Origin: an uncultured Eubacterium sp.
Lineage (GTDB): Bacteria; Bacillota; Clostridia; Oscillospirales; Acutalibacteraceae
Reading direction: 5' to 3'
Assembly (NCBI GenBank): GCA_944385025.1
Contig: CALWVQ010000042.1
Coordinates: 62,001 to 126,000 of the forward strand
DNA: 64,000 nt
Shown here in pieces: positions 55,790-64,000 of the stretch (positions within the stretch are counted from its first letter, which is position 1; the number at the start of each line of letters is the position of its first letter). The translations under genes were made by a program, and so were the position numbers. Below the pieces are notes generated by a model, which was not told the origin of the DNA, made no database searches, and saw only the letters and a list, made by a program, of their open reading frames with translations.

Positions 55790-56353
55790 TTAGTTATTGT
55801 GCTTATTCTGGCTGTTCATAATACCCTGGCGGATACGACGAACGTCTGAAAGAGCTTTGTAAAGGCTGTCGTCAATAGCAAGGAGAGTATCGTCTGCATA
55901 GTTATTAACTGCTGTAAGCATTTCTCTTGACTTGTTCTGTGCAGTAGTAACCATTTCATTAGCCTGATTTGTAGCGTTGCTCAAAATCTCTGAAGCCTGA
56001 TTCTGTGCATCTGCGATATAAGCATCGCCCTGCTCCTTTGCTTTTGCAATAATGTCGGCAGCTTCAGCCTGTGCAGTCTGAGTAATCTGGTCTCTTGCAA
56101 CAAGCTCTCTTGCCTGTTCGTTTGCCTTTGCAATTATATCAGCAGCCTGCTTGTTTGCCTCTTCAAGAATTGAGTTTCTTGAGTCAACAATAGCTTTAGC
56201 CTGCTTTGTTTCCTGAGGAGTGTTTAAACGAATATCCTCAATTATTGTCTTAATTTTTTCTACGTCAACAGCATATTTCTTACTGAGAGGAATGGAGGTA
56301 GCGTCGTCAAGCACGTCCTCTAAATCTTCAAGCAAAATATCGGTATTTGTCAT
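55790..56353 (-). CDS. Alanine-rich coiled-coil protein of unknown function
   Basis: A 187-residue soluble protein. Residues 1-60 hold an acidic segment (LLEDLEDVLDDA). Residues 65-150 are a long Ala/Gln-rich coiled coil with 11-residue-like repeats (AADIIAKANEQA, AADIIAKAKEQG, ASEILSNATNQA), like ATP-synthase b/E stalks or DivIVA-type proteins. It starts 1 base after coaD ends and is probably co-transcribed with it. Not recognised as a defined family; a structural role is a guess. Confidence 0.75.
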   Translation of the reverse strand: MTNTDILLEDLEDVLDDATSIPLSKKYAVDVEKIKTIIEDIRLNTPQETKQAKAIVDSRNSILEEANKQAADIIAKANEQARELVARDQITQTAQAEAADIIAKAKEQGDAYIADAQNQASEILSNATNQANEMVTTAQNKSREMLTAVNNYADDTLLAIDDSLYKALSDVRRIRQGIMNSQNKHNN

Positions 56354-56354
56354 T

Positions 56355-56837
56355 TTATTTTTCTCCTTTACACCTTAAATAAATATCATTTACAATCGCT
56401 TTGGGAACGTATGATGAAATATCGCCGTTTAGGCTGCAAACCTCTTTCACCATACTGGAAGAAAGAAACATATTTTGACCCTTGGCAGTTAAAAATACAG
56501 TTTCAATCTTCGGAAACAGACTTTTATTAATAAGTGCCTGCTGAAATTCGTAGTCGAAATCAGATACGGCACGAAGTCCCTTAACAATGGCAACGGCGCC
56601 TTTTTCCTTGGCATAATCAACAAGCAAACCGCTGTATGTATCCACCTTTATATTGGGCTTGTCTATACACTTTTCAAGAAGAGCAATCCTCTCCTCAACG
56701 GTGAACGCAGATTTTTTTGCGCTGTTGCTCATTACAAGAACTATAACCTTGTCAAAAAGTTCACCGGCACGCTCAATAATATCAAGATGACCTAATGTTA
56801 CGGGGTCAAAGCTGCCGGGGCAAATGGCTATTCTCAT
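56355..56837 (-). CDS. coaD: Phosphopantetheine adenylyltransferase
   Basis: A 160-residue nucleotidyltransferase, penultimate step of CoA synthesis. Seen: CPGSFDPVTLGHLDIIERA with TxGH, VKGLRAVSDFDYEFQ, and FLSSSMVKEV (ISSTxxR-like) near the C-terminus. One base from rsmD, the common rsmD-coaD pair. Confidence 0.96.
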   Translation of the reverse strand: MRIAICPGSFDPVTLGHLDIIERAGELFDKVIVLVMSNSAKKSAFTVEERIALLEKCIDKPNIKVDTYSGLLVDYAKEKGAVAIVKGLRAVSDFDYEFQQALINKSLFPKIETVFLTAKGQNMFLSSSMVKEVCSLNGDISSYVPKAIVNDIYLRCKGEK

Positions 56838-56838
56838 A

Positions 56839-57381
56839 TCAGCGCTCCTTTCTGTAAAGGGTAATTTTTGTTTTGCCGTGCTTTCTTACCCTTTCTGCAA
56901 ACCAGCCGTTAATCTTTTCCGGCAAATCCTCGTTAAATGAGGTTTCGCACACGATAACGCCGTCGTCTGACATCATAGGAATAAGCGATGGCAATGTTTT
57001 TTCAATCAACCCTTTATTATAAGGAGGGTCAAGAAGCGCAATATCAAAATTGTTTTTCCTCATAAGGAATGTTTGAGCGTCGCTGAAAACCACATTTGCT
57101 TTGTCATCAAGCTTACAGTGAGAAAGATTGTTTTGAACCACTTTCAAAGCCTGCCTGTTATTTTCTACAAAGGTGCAAACCCTTGCCCCTCTTGAAAGAG
57201 CCTCAATACCAAGCTGACCGGAGCCTGCAAAAAGGTCAAGCACCTTTTTATCCTCCAGCTCAAACTGTATCATAGAAAAAAGAGCCTCTTTAACAGATTC
57301 AGTTGTAGGTCTTGTGACATCCTCACCGTTTAGAGTTTCCAATCTTCTACCACGGGCAATGCCGGTTATAACTCGCATCAT
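56839..57381 (-). CDS. rsmD: 16S rRNA (guanine-966-N2)-methyltransferase
   Basis: A 180-residue methyltransferase. MRVITGIARGRRL, RPTTESVKEALFSM, LDLFAGSGQLGIEALSRGA and the catalytic DPPY motif (ALLDPPYNKGL). Start at 57381 (or ATG 57378) preferred over 57435, which adds a non-conserved leader. Confidence 0.94.
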   Translation of the reverse strand: MMRVITGIARGRRLETLNGEDVTRPTTESVKEALFSMIQFELEDKKVLDLFAGSGQLGIEALSRGARVCTFVENNRQALKVVQNNLSHCKLDDKANVVFSDAQTFLMRKNNFDIALLDPPYNKGLIEKTLPSLIPMMSDDGVIVCETSFNEDLPEKINGWFAERVRKHGKTKITLYRKER

Positions 57382-57446
57382 TCCGTTACCCTCATAATCA
57401 GCAGATGCGTCTAAAAAAGGACGCACTCTTACCATTACTGTATAAC

Positions 57447-57475
57447 ATTATACAAACTACTCTAATAATAGTCAA
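57447..57475 (-). promoter_or_regulatory. Promoter of rsmD-coaD
   Basis: Minus strand TTGACT (57475-57470), 17-base spacer, TATAAT (57452-57447). Confidence 0.8.
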
Positions 57476-57492
57476 GCCGATTAACACTATTT

Positions 57493-59313
57493 TTACAAAT
57501 TATGATAAAAGTCAAATATGCTGTTAGCATTAGCTGCGCTAATACCTTTTACCTGTAAAAGTTCGTCAACAGCGGCATTTTTTATTGCCGTAACTGTTTT
57601 AAAATGCTTTAGAAGAGCCTTTGCTTTTGCGTCTCCTATCCCCTCTATCTTAGTTAGCGATGTAGACAAAGTGCTTTTTTTATGCTTATTGTGGTGATAG
57701 GTAATGGCAAAACGGTGTACCTCCTCCTGTATATTTGAAACAAGAGTGAATACCTGACGGTGAGAATTAATTTCTATTTCACCGCCGTTAAGAGCAATGG
57801 CGCGTGTTCTGTGCTTACTGTCCTTAACCATACCGAAAACAGGCACATTTATGCCCATACCTCTGATTACAGGCAAAACAGCGTTCACCTGGGGCTCGCC
57901 GCCGTCAAGCAAAATTAAATCGGGTAGAATTTTAAAGGTACTGCCCTCTTCATCGTTATAGTAATGGTCAAAACGTCTTGTTAAAACCTCACGCATTGAG
58001 CCCACATCGTTTTGACCGTCAAAGCCTTTAATAGAAAAACGTTTATAGGCGCTTTTCATAGGTCTGCCGTTATGGAAAACCACCATACCTGCCACGTTGT
58101 CCGCTCCAAAGGTGTGTGATATATCATAAGACTCTATATACTCAGGGATTTTTTCAAGTCCCAGTAATTGTTTCAAATCCTCAAGGGCGGCAATCTCTCT
58201 GCCAAGTCTGCCTTGATGCTGGGCAAGATGCTCGTTTGCATTTTTTACGCACATATTTACTATTGAAAGATGCTCGCCTTTTTGCGGGTGGATAAATTCA
58301 ACCTTTTTGCCCCTTTTACTTTCGAGAAATTCTCTTAAAAGCTCCTCGTCGGCAATACTGCCGTCAACAGCAATTCTTGAGGGAATACGTTCTCTCATTG
58401 AATAGTATCTTTCAATTAGTTCAAATCTTCCTTGTTCCAAATCATCAACAGGGTCAATGAGCCAAAATTCAGTATCAGTCAGCTTGCCGTGTTCAAATCT
58501 GATAACTTCAAAACAGGCTTTTTTGTTGGACGTTACAAGAGCGAACACGTCCTCCTCGGGAACGTTTATAGACACAACCTTTTGTTTTTCTTCAAGGTTT
58601 TTTATCGCCTTTATTCTGTCTCTTAATTTAGCACATTCTTCAAATTCAAGATTCTCCGCCAGTTCTGCCATTTGGGCTTCCATTTCTTTAACAGCTTTGG
58701 CGCTGCCGCCTTTAAGAAAAGAAATGGCGTCCTGAATATTGTTTGCATATTCTTCCTTGCTTATTCTTTTAGCGCAGGGGGCGCAGCAAAGCCCCATAAA
58801 GCCGTTAAGACAAGGACGGCTTTTTCCGTAATCTCTGGGAAACTGCTTATTACAACGAGGAAGTTTGAAAATTTTAAGCGTTTCCTCAACAGCCTGTTTT
58901 ACCGAAAAATTAGAAGTATAAGGACCCAAATAAGTGGCGTTATCGTCGCTCATTTGCTTACATTCGGATATTTTGGGAAACTCGCCTTTTGTGATTTTAA
59001 TATAATTATATCCCTTATCGTCCTTAAGAAGAATGTTATACTTTGGCTGGTGCAGTTTAATAAGAGAACACTCAAGCACAAGAGCTTCAAACTCGCTGTC
59101 GCAGAGAATGTAATCGAAATCGTCCACATTCTCCACCATTCTGATAACCTTGATGGAGTGATTTGAATGACTGCCGAAATAAGAAGACACTCTGTTTTTC
59201 AGCTTTTTTGCCTTGCCGATATAAATGATCTTTTTATCTTTGTTTTTCATAATATAGACGCCCGGCTGAAGAGGCAGAGCCATAGCCTTTTTTCTCAGTT
59301 CTTTTTCAGTCAT
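57493..59313 (-). CDS. uvrC: Excinuclease ABC subunit C
   Basis: A 606-residue nucleotide-excision endonuclease. GIY-YIG domain at residues 15-95 (PGVYIMKNKDKKIIYIGKAKKLKNR region), UVR motif near 200-235, the second RNase H-like nuclease with YDISHTFGADNVAG and LLDGGEPQVNAV, and C-terminal helix-hairpin-helix pair (LTKIEGIGDAKAKALL). AAAGGAG site. Full length. Confidence 0.97.
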   Translation of the reverse strand: MTEKELRKKAMALPLQPGVYIMKNKDKKIIYIGKAKKLKNRVSSYFGSHSNHSIKVIRMVENVDDFDYILCDSEFEALVLECSLIKLHQPKYNILLKDDKGYNYIKITKGEFPKISECKQMSDDNATYLGPYTSNFSVKQAVEETLKIFKLPRCNKQFPRDYGKSRPCLNGFMGLCCAPCAKRISKEEYANNIQDAISFLKGGSAKAVKEMEAQMAELAENLEFEECAKLRDRIKAIKNLEEKQKVVSINVPEEDVFALVTSNKKACFEVIRFEHGKLTDTEFWLIDPVDDLEQGRFELIERYYSMRERIPSRIAVDGSIADEELLREFLESKRGKKVEFIHPQKGEHLSIVNMCVKNANEHLAQHQGRLGREIAALEDLKQLLGLEKIPEYIESYDISHTFGADNVAGMVVFHNGRPMKSAYKRFSIKGFDGQNDVGSMREVLTRRFDHYYNDEEGSTFKILPDLILLDGGEPQVNAVLPVIRGMGINVPVFGMVKDSKHRTRAIALNGGEIEINSHRQVFTLVSNIQEEVHRFAITYHHNKHKKSTLSTSLTKIEGIGDAKAKALLKHFKTVTAIKNAAVDELLQVKGISAANANSIFDFYHNL

Positions 59314-59369
59314 TATGTCACTCCTTTCCTATAATCTCTAAATATTATATCACAAAATATAAAAAAATA

Positions 59370-59395
59370 AAGCATAGCCAAAGCTATGCTTTAAG
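59370..59395 (-). terminator. Terminator of the HPr gene
   Basis: AAAGCATAGC / GCTATGCTTT stem followed on the minus strand by TATTTTTTTATA, just past the HPr stop. Confidence 0.85.
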
Positions 59396-59406
59396 TGTAG
59401 TTTTAA

Positions 59407-59670
59407 TTACTCGGTAAAACCCGACTTTACAAGTGAAACAAGACCTTCAACAGCCTCTTCCTCGTCAGAACCGTCTGCGATAATACGAATATCAGTACCG
59501 CCCATAATACCAAGTGAAAGTACACCTAAAAGGCTTTTTGCGTTAACTCTTCTCTCTTCCTTTTCAACCCAAATTGATGACTTGAATTCATTTGCCTTCT
59601 GGATAAAGAAAGTTGCAGGACGTGCGTGTAAACCAACCTGATTTTCAACCTTTACATCTTTAACAAACAT
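59407..59670 (-). CDS. ptsH: HPr phosphocarrier protein
   Basis: An 87-residue PTS carrier. His15 in GLHARPA (phosphorelay site) and Ser46 in NAKSLLGVLSLG (HPr kinase site) are both present, so it is a true HPr rather than Crh, which lacks His15. Monocistronic. Confidence 0.95.
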   Translation of the reverse strand: MFVKDVKVENQVGLHARPATFFIQKANEFKSSIWVEKEERRVNAKSLLGVLSLGIMGGTDIRIIADGSDEEEAVEGLVSLVKSGFTE

Positions 59671-59740
59671 ATAGATAACCTCTCATTCGTCATAATACAA
59701 TATATTGTGCATATTAGATTTATTTCATTCACTATTACAT

Positions 59741-59768
59741 ATTATACCACCAAAATTAATTCGGTCAA
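59741..59768 (-). promoter_or_regulatory. Promoter of ptsH
   Basis: Minus strand TTGACC (59768-59763), 16-base spacer, TATAAT (59746-59741). Confidence 0.75.
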
Positions 59769-59849
59769 TAAGTAAATATCAAGTTCGTTTGACTTGTTAA
59801 TTGAAAAGAATTTATTTAACACTTATTTGTGCAATTTACACATATTTTT

Positions 59850-60581
59850 TTACTCTTTTTTTAGTTTCGACAAAAATGCAATATCTTCTTTGTTAAGCTG
59901 CGCATTTTCGAGCATATCGGGACGCCTTTCCATAGTGCGTTTTAGTGACTGTTCACGTCTCCATTTATCCACATTTGCGTGGTGTCCTGACAATAAAACC
60001 TCGGGCACTTTTCTGTCCTGCCATACGCTTGGGTGAGTATACTGGGGATACTCCAAAAGTGAGTTATAATGGCTTTCTTCCTCAAAACACTCGTCATCAC
60101 TCAAAACGCCGGGCAACATTCTTGACACTGCGTCTGCTACGATTAAAGCAGGCAGTTCCCCCCCTGTAAGCACATAGTCACCCACAGAGATTTCCTCCGG
60201 CTCCAGCGCCTCAATAACCCTTTCGTCAATACCCTCGTAATGACCGCACAAAAGAGCAATATTATCAAGTTTTGACAGTTCTTTAACTCTCTCTTGAGTC
60301 AACGTCTTTCCTTGCGGGGTTAGGTAAATGAGATGGGGCTTTGCGCCTATCTCGTCACACAGTGCGCTGAAACAGTCATATATAGGCTGCGGCGCCATTA
60401 TCATTCCCATTCCGCCGCCGTATGGCTTATCGTCCACACGTCTGTGCTTATCAAGGGTATAGTCACGAATGTCTATACAGTTTATTTCAACCTTTTTTGC
60501 CTGTCTGGCTCTGCCTATTATGGAGTGGCTTAAAACAGTATCGCACATATCCGGAAAAAGCGTTAATATATCAATCCTCAT
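59850..60581 (-). CDS. trmD: tRNA (guanine-37-N1)-methyltransferase
   Basis: A 243-residue SPOUT enzyme with deep trefoil knot. MRIDILTLFPDM, RRVDDKPYGGGMGM, LCGHYEGIDERV, EISVGDYVLTGGELPALI, and EYPQYTHPS. ATG at 60581 lies within the last codons of rimM (11-base overlap). Confidence 0.97.
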   Translation of the reverse strand: MRIDILTLFPDMCDTVLSHSIIGRARQAKKVEINCIDIRDYTLDKHRRVDDKPYGGGMGMIMAPQPIYDCFSALCDEIGAKPHLIYLTPQGKTLTQERVKELSKLDNIALLCGHYEGIDERVIEALEPEEISVGDYVLTGGELPALIVADAVSRMLPGVLSDDECFEEESHYNSLLEYPQYTHPSVWQDRKVPEVLLSGHHANVDKWRREQSLKRTMERRPDMLENAQLNKEDIAFLSKLKKE

Positions 60582-61080
60582 CAAACAAACCCTTTATCCT
60601 TTTTATTTTTATTACCTTAAATTCAGTATTTATTTCCTTTACCACATCTTTGATAGCAGGAATTAAACTGTGCTTGCCCCAGCTTTCAATATCGTAAATA
60701 TCGCAGGAGCCGTAATTAAGTACATCTTTAACCTGACCGTATTCCTCGTCGGTATCGATATCCACCACATAACAGCCGATAAGGTCGGCAATATAGTTGG
60801 CGCCGTCGTCTATAACAGCGTCGTCACGGTTGCCGTAAAGCACTTTGCCTTTAATTTCCTGCGCTTTTTCAATAGTGTCAACATCCTTAAACTTAACTAT
60901 TGCCAAATCTTTTTGAGGTCTGACAGACAAAAGCTCAAGAGGCTTTTCGCCTTTGTCGTCAAGATAAAGCGTTTTAAACTGCTTTAAGTAGTCAATACCG
61001 TCGCACCAAAGCTGAAGCTTTAATTCACCTTTTACTCCGTGGGTATTATTAAGTTTTCCCACTTCCAAATACTGTTTCAT
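60571..61080 (-). CDS. rimM: 16S rRNA processing/30S maturation factor RimM
   Basis: A 169-residue two-domain protein: N-domain VGKLNNTHGVKGELKLQ, C-terminal PRC-barrel with DLIGCYVVD and GKHSLIPAIKDVV. Works on 30S maturation with S19. Overlaps trmD. Confidence 0.95.
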   Translation of the reverse strand: MKQYLEVGKLNNTHGVKGELKLQLWCDGIDYLKQFKTLYLDDKGEKPLELLSVRPQKDLAIVKFKDVDTIEKAQEIKGKVLYGNRDDAVIDDGANYIADLIGCYVVDIDTDEEYGQVKDVLNYGSCDIYDIESWGKHSLIPAIKDVVKEINTEFKVIKIKRIKGLFDED

Positions 61081-61120
61081 AATTACTCCATAATATCAGT
61101 ATATTCAAATCTGCGAAAAA

Positions 61121-61143
61121 AGCCGTACAAAAATGTACGGCTT
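61121..61143 (-). terminator. Terminator between khpA and rimM
   Basis: AGCCGTACA / TGTACGGCT stem followed on the minus strand by TTTTTTCGC. It sits inside the conserved rpsP-khpA-rimM-trmD order, so rpsP expression may be partly uncoupled from rimM-trmD. Confidence 0.8.
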
Positions 61144-61151
61144 TTCATTTA

Positions 61152-61394
61152 TCAGTCAATTTCCACTGAAATTTTTGCGTCGTTTCTTGTTGCTGCTGCT
61201 CGCATAACAACTCGGATAGCCTTGGCAATTCTGCCCTGCTTTCCTATAACTCTGCCCATATCGTCCTCTGCTACGTGAAGATGATATACAGTAACGCCTT
61301 CTTCGTTAGGTTCGTCAACTACAACAGAAACTTCATCGGGATTATCTACAAGTCCCTTTGTTATTGAAATTAACAAATCCTTCAAAGAAAACAC
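61152..61394 (-). CDS. khpA: KH-domain RNA-binding protein KhpA (YlqC)
   Basis: An 80-residue protein with one KH domain; the RNA-binding loop is GRVIGKQGRIAKAIR. Follows rpsP after 31 bases, as in other Firmicutes. Confidence 0.93.
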   Translation of the reverse strand: MFSLKDLLISITKGLVDNPDEVSVVVDEPNEEGVTVYHLHVAEDDMGRVIGKQGRIAKAIRVVMRAAATRNDAKISVEID

Positions 61395-61425
61395 CTCCTG
61401 TATTAAACTTTGTTTTTATCAAAGA

Positions 61426-61668
61426 TTAAAGGATGCCTTCTTTTTTAAGGATGCTCTTAACTGTATCTGTTGGCTGTGCACCGTTTGCAATCCACTTCTT
61501 AGCCTTATCAGCGTCAATCTTAATTTCAGCCGGATCAACCATTGTGTTGTATGTGCCGATTTCCTCAATGAAACGACCGTCACGTGGATATCTTGAATCT
61601 GCTACTACTACACGATAGAAAGGTGCCTTCTTTGCGCCCATACGACGAAGTCTGATTTTTACTGCCAT
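61426..61668 (-). CDS. rpsP: 30S ribosomal protein S16
   Basis: An 80-residue ribosomal protein: [21 protein letters not shown] (shown in part), [17 protein letters not shown], and [14 protein letters not shown]. Confidence 0.98.
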   Translation of the reverse strand: MAVKIRLRRMGAKKAPFYRVVVADSRYPRDGRFIEEIGTYNTMVDPAEIKIDADKAKKWIANGAQPTDTVKSILKKEGIL

Positions 61669-61746
61669 TTTAATTTACCTCCAAAAATGTATTATGTAAA
61701 ATTTATTTTATCCAAACCAAAATTATTTGGGTGAATACTGTATTAG

Positions 61747-63147
61747 TTAAAAACCAAAGGGATTGGAATTACCGCCCATTTTGCCCATCATCTTTTCCGC
61801 CATATCAGGATTTGCCTGCATCATACGGCGCATTTTTTTACTGATTCTGGGAGTGCCCTTGCCGCCTGAAAACTGCTTCATCATTTTTTGCATCTGCTTA
61901 AATTGAGAAAGGAGTTTGTTTACATCTTCAACCTCCATACCGCAGCCCTTGGCAATTCGGCGTTTTCTTGACGGGTTTATTATATCAGGATGCTCTCTCT
62001 CCTGTTTAGTCATAGAGTAGATAATTGAACGAAATCTTGTAAAAGCTCCCTCGTCAATATCCTCGTCCTTGATTTTTCCGCCTATACCGGGAATCATTTT
62101 GATTGTGTCTTTAATGCTTCCCATTCTCTCAATCTGCTCAAACTGGTCAAGCAAATCGTTAAGGTCAAACTTATTTTTAGCAAGCTTTTTTTCAAGCTCT
62201 GCCGCTTTTTTCTCGTCAAGGGACTGCTCTGCTCTTTCGATAAAGGAAAGAACGTCACCCATACCGAGAATTCTTGACGCCATTCTTGAGGGGTGGAAAG
62301 TTTCAAGATTGTCAAGCTTTTCGCCTGTACCGATAAACTTGATAGGCTTTCCCGTAACAGCTCTTACTGAAAGAGCCGCACCGCCTCTCGTATCACCGTC
62401 AAGCTTTGTAAGGATAACGCCGTCAATACCCAGCGTTTCATTAAAGCTTTTGGCAACGTTTACTGCGTCCTGTCCTGTCATAGCGTCGATAACAAGAAGT
62501 ATTTCGTGAGGGTGAACAGTTGAGCGGATATTTGTAAGCTCCTGCATCAGCTCCTCATCAATATGCAGACGGCCGGCAGTATCAATAAACACATAATCGT
62601 TACCGTGGTCTTTGGCATATTTAACTGCTTCCTGTGCGATAGTGACAGGATTTTCCGTTCCCATTTCAAATACGGGAACGCCCACCTGCTCGCCAACTAC
62701 CTGTAACTGCTTAATTGCAGCAGGTCTGTAAACGTCGCAGGCAACAAGCAAAGGTCTGTGACCTTCTTTTTTCAGTTTTAAAGCAAGCTTGGCAGAATGA
62801 GTTGTTTTACCGCTACCCTGCAAGCCGCACATCATTACTACTGTGGGGGGATGATTTGCAATAGCAAGGCGAGCCTCGTTGCCGCCCATAAGAGCAGTGA
62901 GCTCCTCGTTTACTATTTTAATAACCATCTGCCCCGGAGTAAGAGACTCCATAACGTCGGCGCCTATGGCACGTTCAGTTACTTTAGCAGTAAATTCTTT
63001 TGATACCTTATAGTTGACGTCTGCCTCAAGTAGAGCAAGCCTTACTTCACGCATTGCCTCTTTAACGTCAGCCTCGGTTAATTTGCCCTTGGCACGCAAC
63101 TTTTTGAAAGAATTTTCAAGTCTTTCGCTTAAACCTTCAAATGCCAA
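61747..63147 (-). CDS. ffh: Signal recognition particle GTPase Ffh
   Basis: A 466-residue SRP protein. N domain, then G domain with GLQGSGKTTHSAKLA, DTAGRLHIDEELM and TKLDGDTRGGAAL, and the Met-rich M domain ending QANPDMAEKMMGKMGGN. Binds signal peptides and 4.5S/6S-type SRP RNA. 24 bases after ylxM. Confidence 0.98.
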   Translation of the reverse strand: MAFEGLSERLENSFKKLRAKGKLTEADVKEAMREVRLALLEADVNYKVSKEFTAKVTERAIGADVMESLTPGQMVIKIVNEELTALMGGNEARLAIANHPPTVVMMCGLQGSGKTTHSAKLALKLKKEGHRPLLVACDVYRPAAIKQLQVVGEQVGVPVFEMGTENPVTIAQEAVKYAKDHGNDYVFIDTAGRLHIDEELMQELTNIRSTVHPHEILLVIDAMTGQDAVNVAKSFNETLGIDGVILTKLDGDTRGGAALSVRAVTGKPIKFIGTGEKLDNLETFHPSRMASRILGMGDVLSFIERAEQSLDEKKAAELEKKLAKNKFDLNDLLDQFEQIERMGSIKDTIKMIPGIGGKIKDEDIDEGAFTRFRSIIYSMTKQEREHPDIINPSRKRRIAKGCGMEVEDVNKLLSQFKQMQKMMKQFSGGKGTPRISKKMRRMMQANPDMAEKMMGKMGGNSNPFGF

Positions 63148-63171
63148 GAAATCAACTCCTGTCTGTTAGGA

Positions 63172-63537
63172 TTAACCTTCTTTGAGAAATAAGGCGAGAG
63201 ATTTAATTCGTGCAACGTTATCATTAATCTCCATTGACAGAGAGTGATTTAAGTTGTACTGATTAATTGCCTCTGCACATTCAACTATCTCGTCGATGCC
63301 TTTTTTAAGCTCGTTAAAACGCTTTGCAAGTCCCAGCCTTTCCTCCATATCAAAAAGCTGTGACTCCGCACGCTTGATTGAATCGCGCACGCCCTGACGG
63401 GTTATGCCCTCGTTTTCGGCTATTTCAGAAAGTGAAAGGTCTTCTTCGTAATAATACACAAGAAAGTCGTGCTGTTTTTTGGTAAGCATCTCACCGTAAA
63501 AATCAAGCAAAAAAGGTATTTCCAAATTTTTTGCCAC
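63172..63537 (-). CDS. ylxM: YlxM-family putative DNA-binding protein
   Basis: A 121-residue sigma-like helix-turn-helix protein: LLDFYGEMLTKKQ, YYYEEDLSLSEIAENEGITR, RQGVRDSIKRAE. A GTG start at 63537 is chosen because AAAGGAG lies 8 bases before it. Precedes ffh as in most Firmicutes; thought to stimulate SRP GTPase function in streptococci. Confidence 0.93.
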   Translation of the reverse strand: MAKNLEIPFLLDFYGEMLTKKQHDFLVYYYEEDLSLSEIAENEGITRQGVRDSIKRAESQLFDMEERLGLAKRFNELKKGIDEIVECAEAINQYNLNHSLSMEINDNVARIKSLALFLKEG

Positions 63538-63569
63538 AACGACCTCTCCTTTCACTAATCTCACAAGTG

Positions 63570-63591
63570 TGTAAAGTAATTACTCTTTACA
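63570..63591. promoter_or_regulatory. Inverted repeat TGTAAAG-N8-CTTTACA at the ylxM-ffh start site
   Basis: A perfect 7-base inverted repeat spanning about +3 to +24 of the ylxM-ffh transcript. A related GTGTAAA-N9-TTTACAC lies at 63689-63711. Possibly an operator; regulator unknown. Confidence 0.5.
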
Positions 63592-63600
63592 GCAAAAGGT

Positions 63601-63629
63601 ATTATACTAAAGAAGAGTTGTTATGTCAA
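63601..63629 (-). promoter_or_regulatory. Sigma-A promoter of ylxM-ffh
   Basis: Minus strand TTGACA (63629-63624), 17-base spacer, TATAAT (63606-63601): perfect consensus. Confidence 0.88.
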
Positions 63630-63724
63630 GTGTATTTTACCTAAATTTATTAATTAAATTTTCCCATTTTGTATTGACACAATTTGTAGTGTAAAGAAAA
63701 TGATTTTACACCCACATATGTGTA

Positions 63725-64000
63725 TTATTTTAATTTGGCAATGGTAACGCCTGTTTCACCCTCGCCGTACTTGCCCAAGCGGTATTCGGCAATATTAGGA
63801 TGCTTCTTCATGTAATCTGTTACAGCGCTTCTCAAAGCACCTGTACCCTTACCGTGAATAATTCTTATCTCCTCAATGCTGTTTAAAACGCATTTATCAA
63901 TAAACAGACCTAACTCGCCCAAAGCCTCGTCCACCGTTTCGCCTCGCAGGTCGATTTCCGTTTTTACGTCTGCGTCCGCCCTTGAAGATGTACGGTAAAG
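63725..64000 (-). CDS. mutS2: MutS2 endonuclease, C-terminal Smr domain (5' end outside window)
   Basis: The frame is open to the right edge. Visible: LYRTSSRADADVKTEIDLRG, then ETVDEALGELGLFID, the Smr motif IIHGKGTGALR and the end GEGETGVTIAKLK. The IDLRG and HGKGTG motifs define the Smr nuclease domain that terminates MutS2. MutS2 suppresses recombination or rescues collided ribosomes. The internal GTG at 63934 is not a real start. Confidence 0.9.
   Translation of the reverse strand, partial: LYRTSSRADADVKTEIDLRGETVDEALGELGLFIDKCVLNSIEEIRIIHGKGTGALRSAVTDYMKKHPNIAEYRLGKYGEGETGVTIAKLK

Noticed and set aside
63570..63591. TnrA/GlnR nitrogen-control box
   Set aside because: The arms match TGTAA/TTACA but the gap is about 12 bases, not 7.

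Overview
The window looks like a chromosome segment from an anaerobic, spore-capable member of the Clostridia, probably gut-associated and near the Ruminococcaceae/Oscillospirales. The taxonomic level is inference. The support is: low-to-moderate GC; AGGAGG-type ribosome binding sites and TTGACA-17-TATAAT promoters; a Firmicutes-type dcw cluster with a SpoVD-like PBP; a ylxM-ffh-rpsP-khpA-rimM-trmD cluster; a glmS ribozyme; a BclA-like collagen protein; and a meso-DAP type MurE. TAA, TGA and TAG all serve as ordinary stops. No integrase, transposase or CRISPR array was seen.

Layout. 1-954 (minus, cut by the left edge): a collagen-like, exosporium-type surface protein. 1071-3974: a P-type ATPase with its own promoter, a yybP-ykoY-like Mn2+ riboswitch and a leader terminator. 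4025-7138: tRNA-Ser, a small membrane protein, a PHP phosphoesterase, an M28 peptidase, then tRNA-Asp and tRNA-Thr. 7246-8573: a three-gene phage-type lysis cassette (XhlA-like, holin, M23 endolysin) with no other phage genes. 8858-19113: an arginine/carbamoyl-phosphate operon, argC-argJ-argB-argD-argF-carA-carB. Its argD carries one in-frame amber codon, and its last gene is a translational fusion of carB to a dapF-like epimerase. 19233-21089: a BMP-family lipoprotein interrupted by three InlB-B-like repeats. 21207-24252: a methylthioadenosine salvage operon (PNP, MtnA, MTA deaminase). 24325-26346: glmS with its self-cleaving ribozyme. 26532-31546: trkA-trkH, pyrophosphatase and glutamate dehydrogenase. 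31587-36052: a frameshifted YitT/YczE-like gene, an anion/cation permease, tRNA-fMet, a split ThrE exporter, a phosphatase and a YaiI/YqxD protein. 36165-39674: an unknown 72-residue protein and a GH38 alpha-mannosidase. 39991-54086: the dcw cluster, mraZ-rsmH-ftsL-spoVD-murE-murF-mraY-ftsW-murG-murA-ftsQ-ftsZ, without murC, murD or ftsA. 54331-59670: a GPH sugar symporter, a coiled-coil protein, coaD, rsmD, uvrC and HPr. 59850-63537: trmD-rimM-khpA-rpsP-ffh-ylxM. 63725-64000: the 3' end of mutS2.

How the parts connect. The arg operon makes ornithine and carbamoyl phosphate for citrulline. The DapF-like tail on CarB joins that operon to the meso-DAP branch, whose product MurE in the dcw cluster would use. 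GlmS supplies amino sugar for the same peptidoglycan route. The PNP-MtnA-deaminase operon is an oxygen-independent entry to 5'-methylthioadenosine recycling. The most unusual items are the CarB-DapF fusion and its missing first catalytic cysteine, the repeat-interrupted BMP lipoprotein, the amber codon in argD, and the stand-alone lysis cassette.
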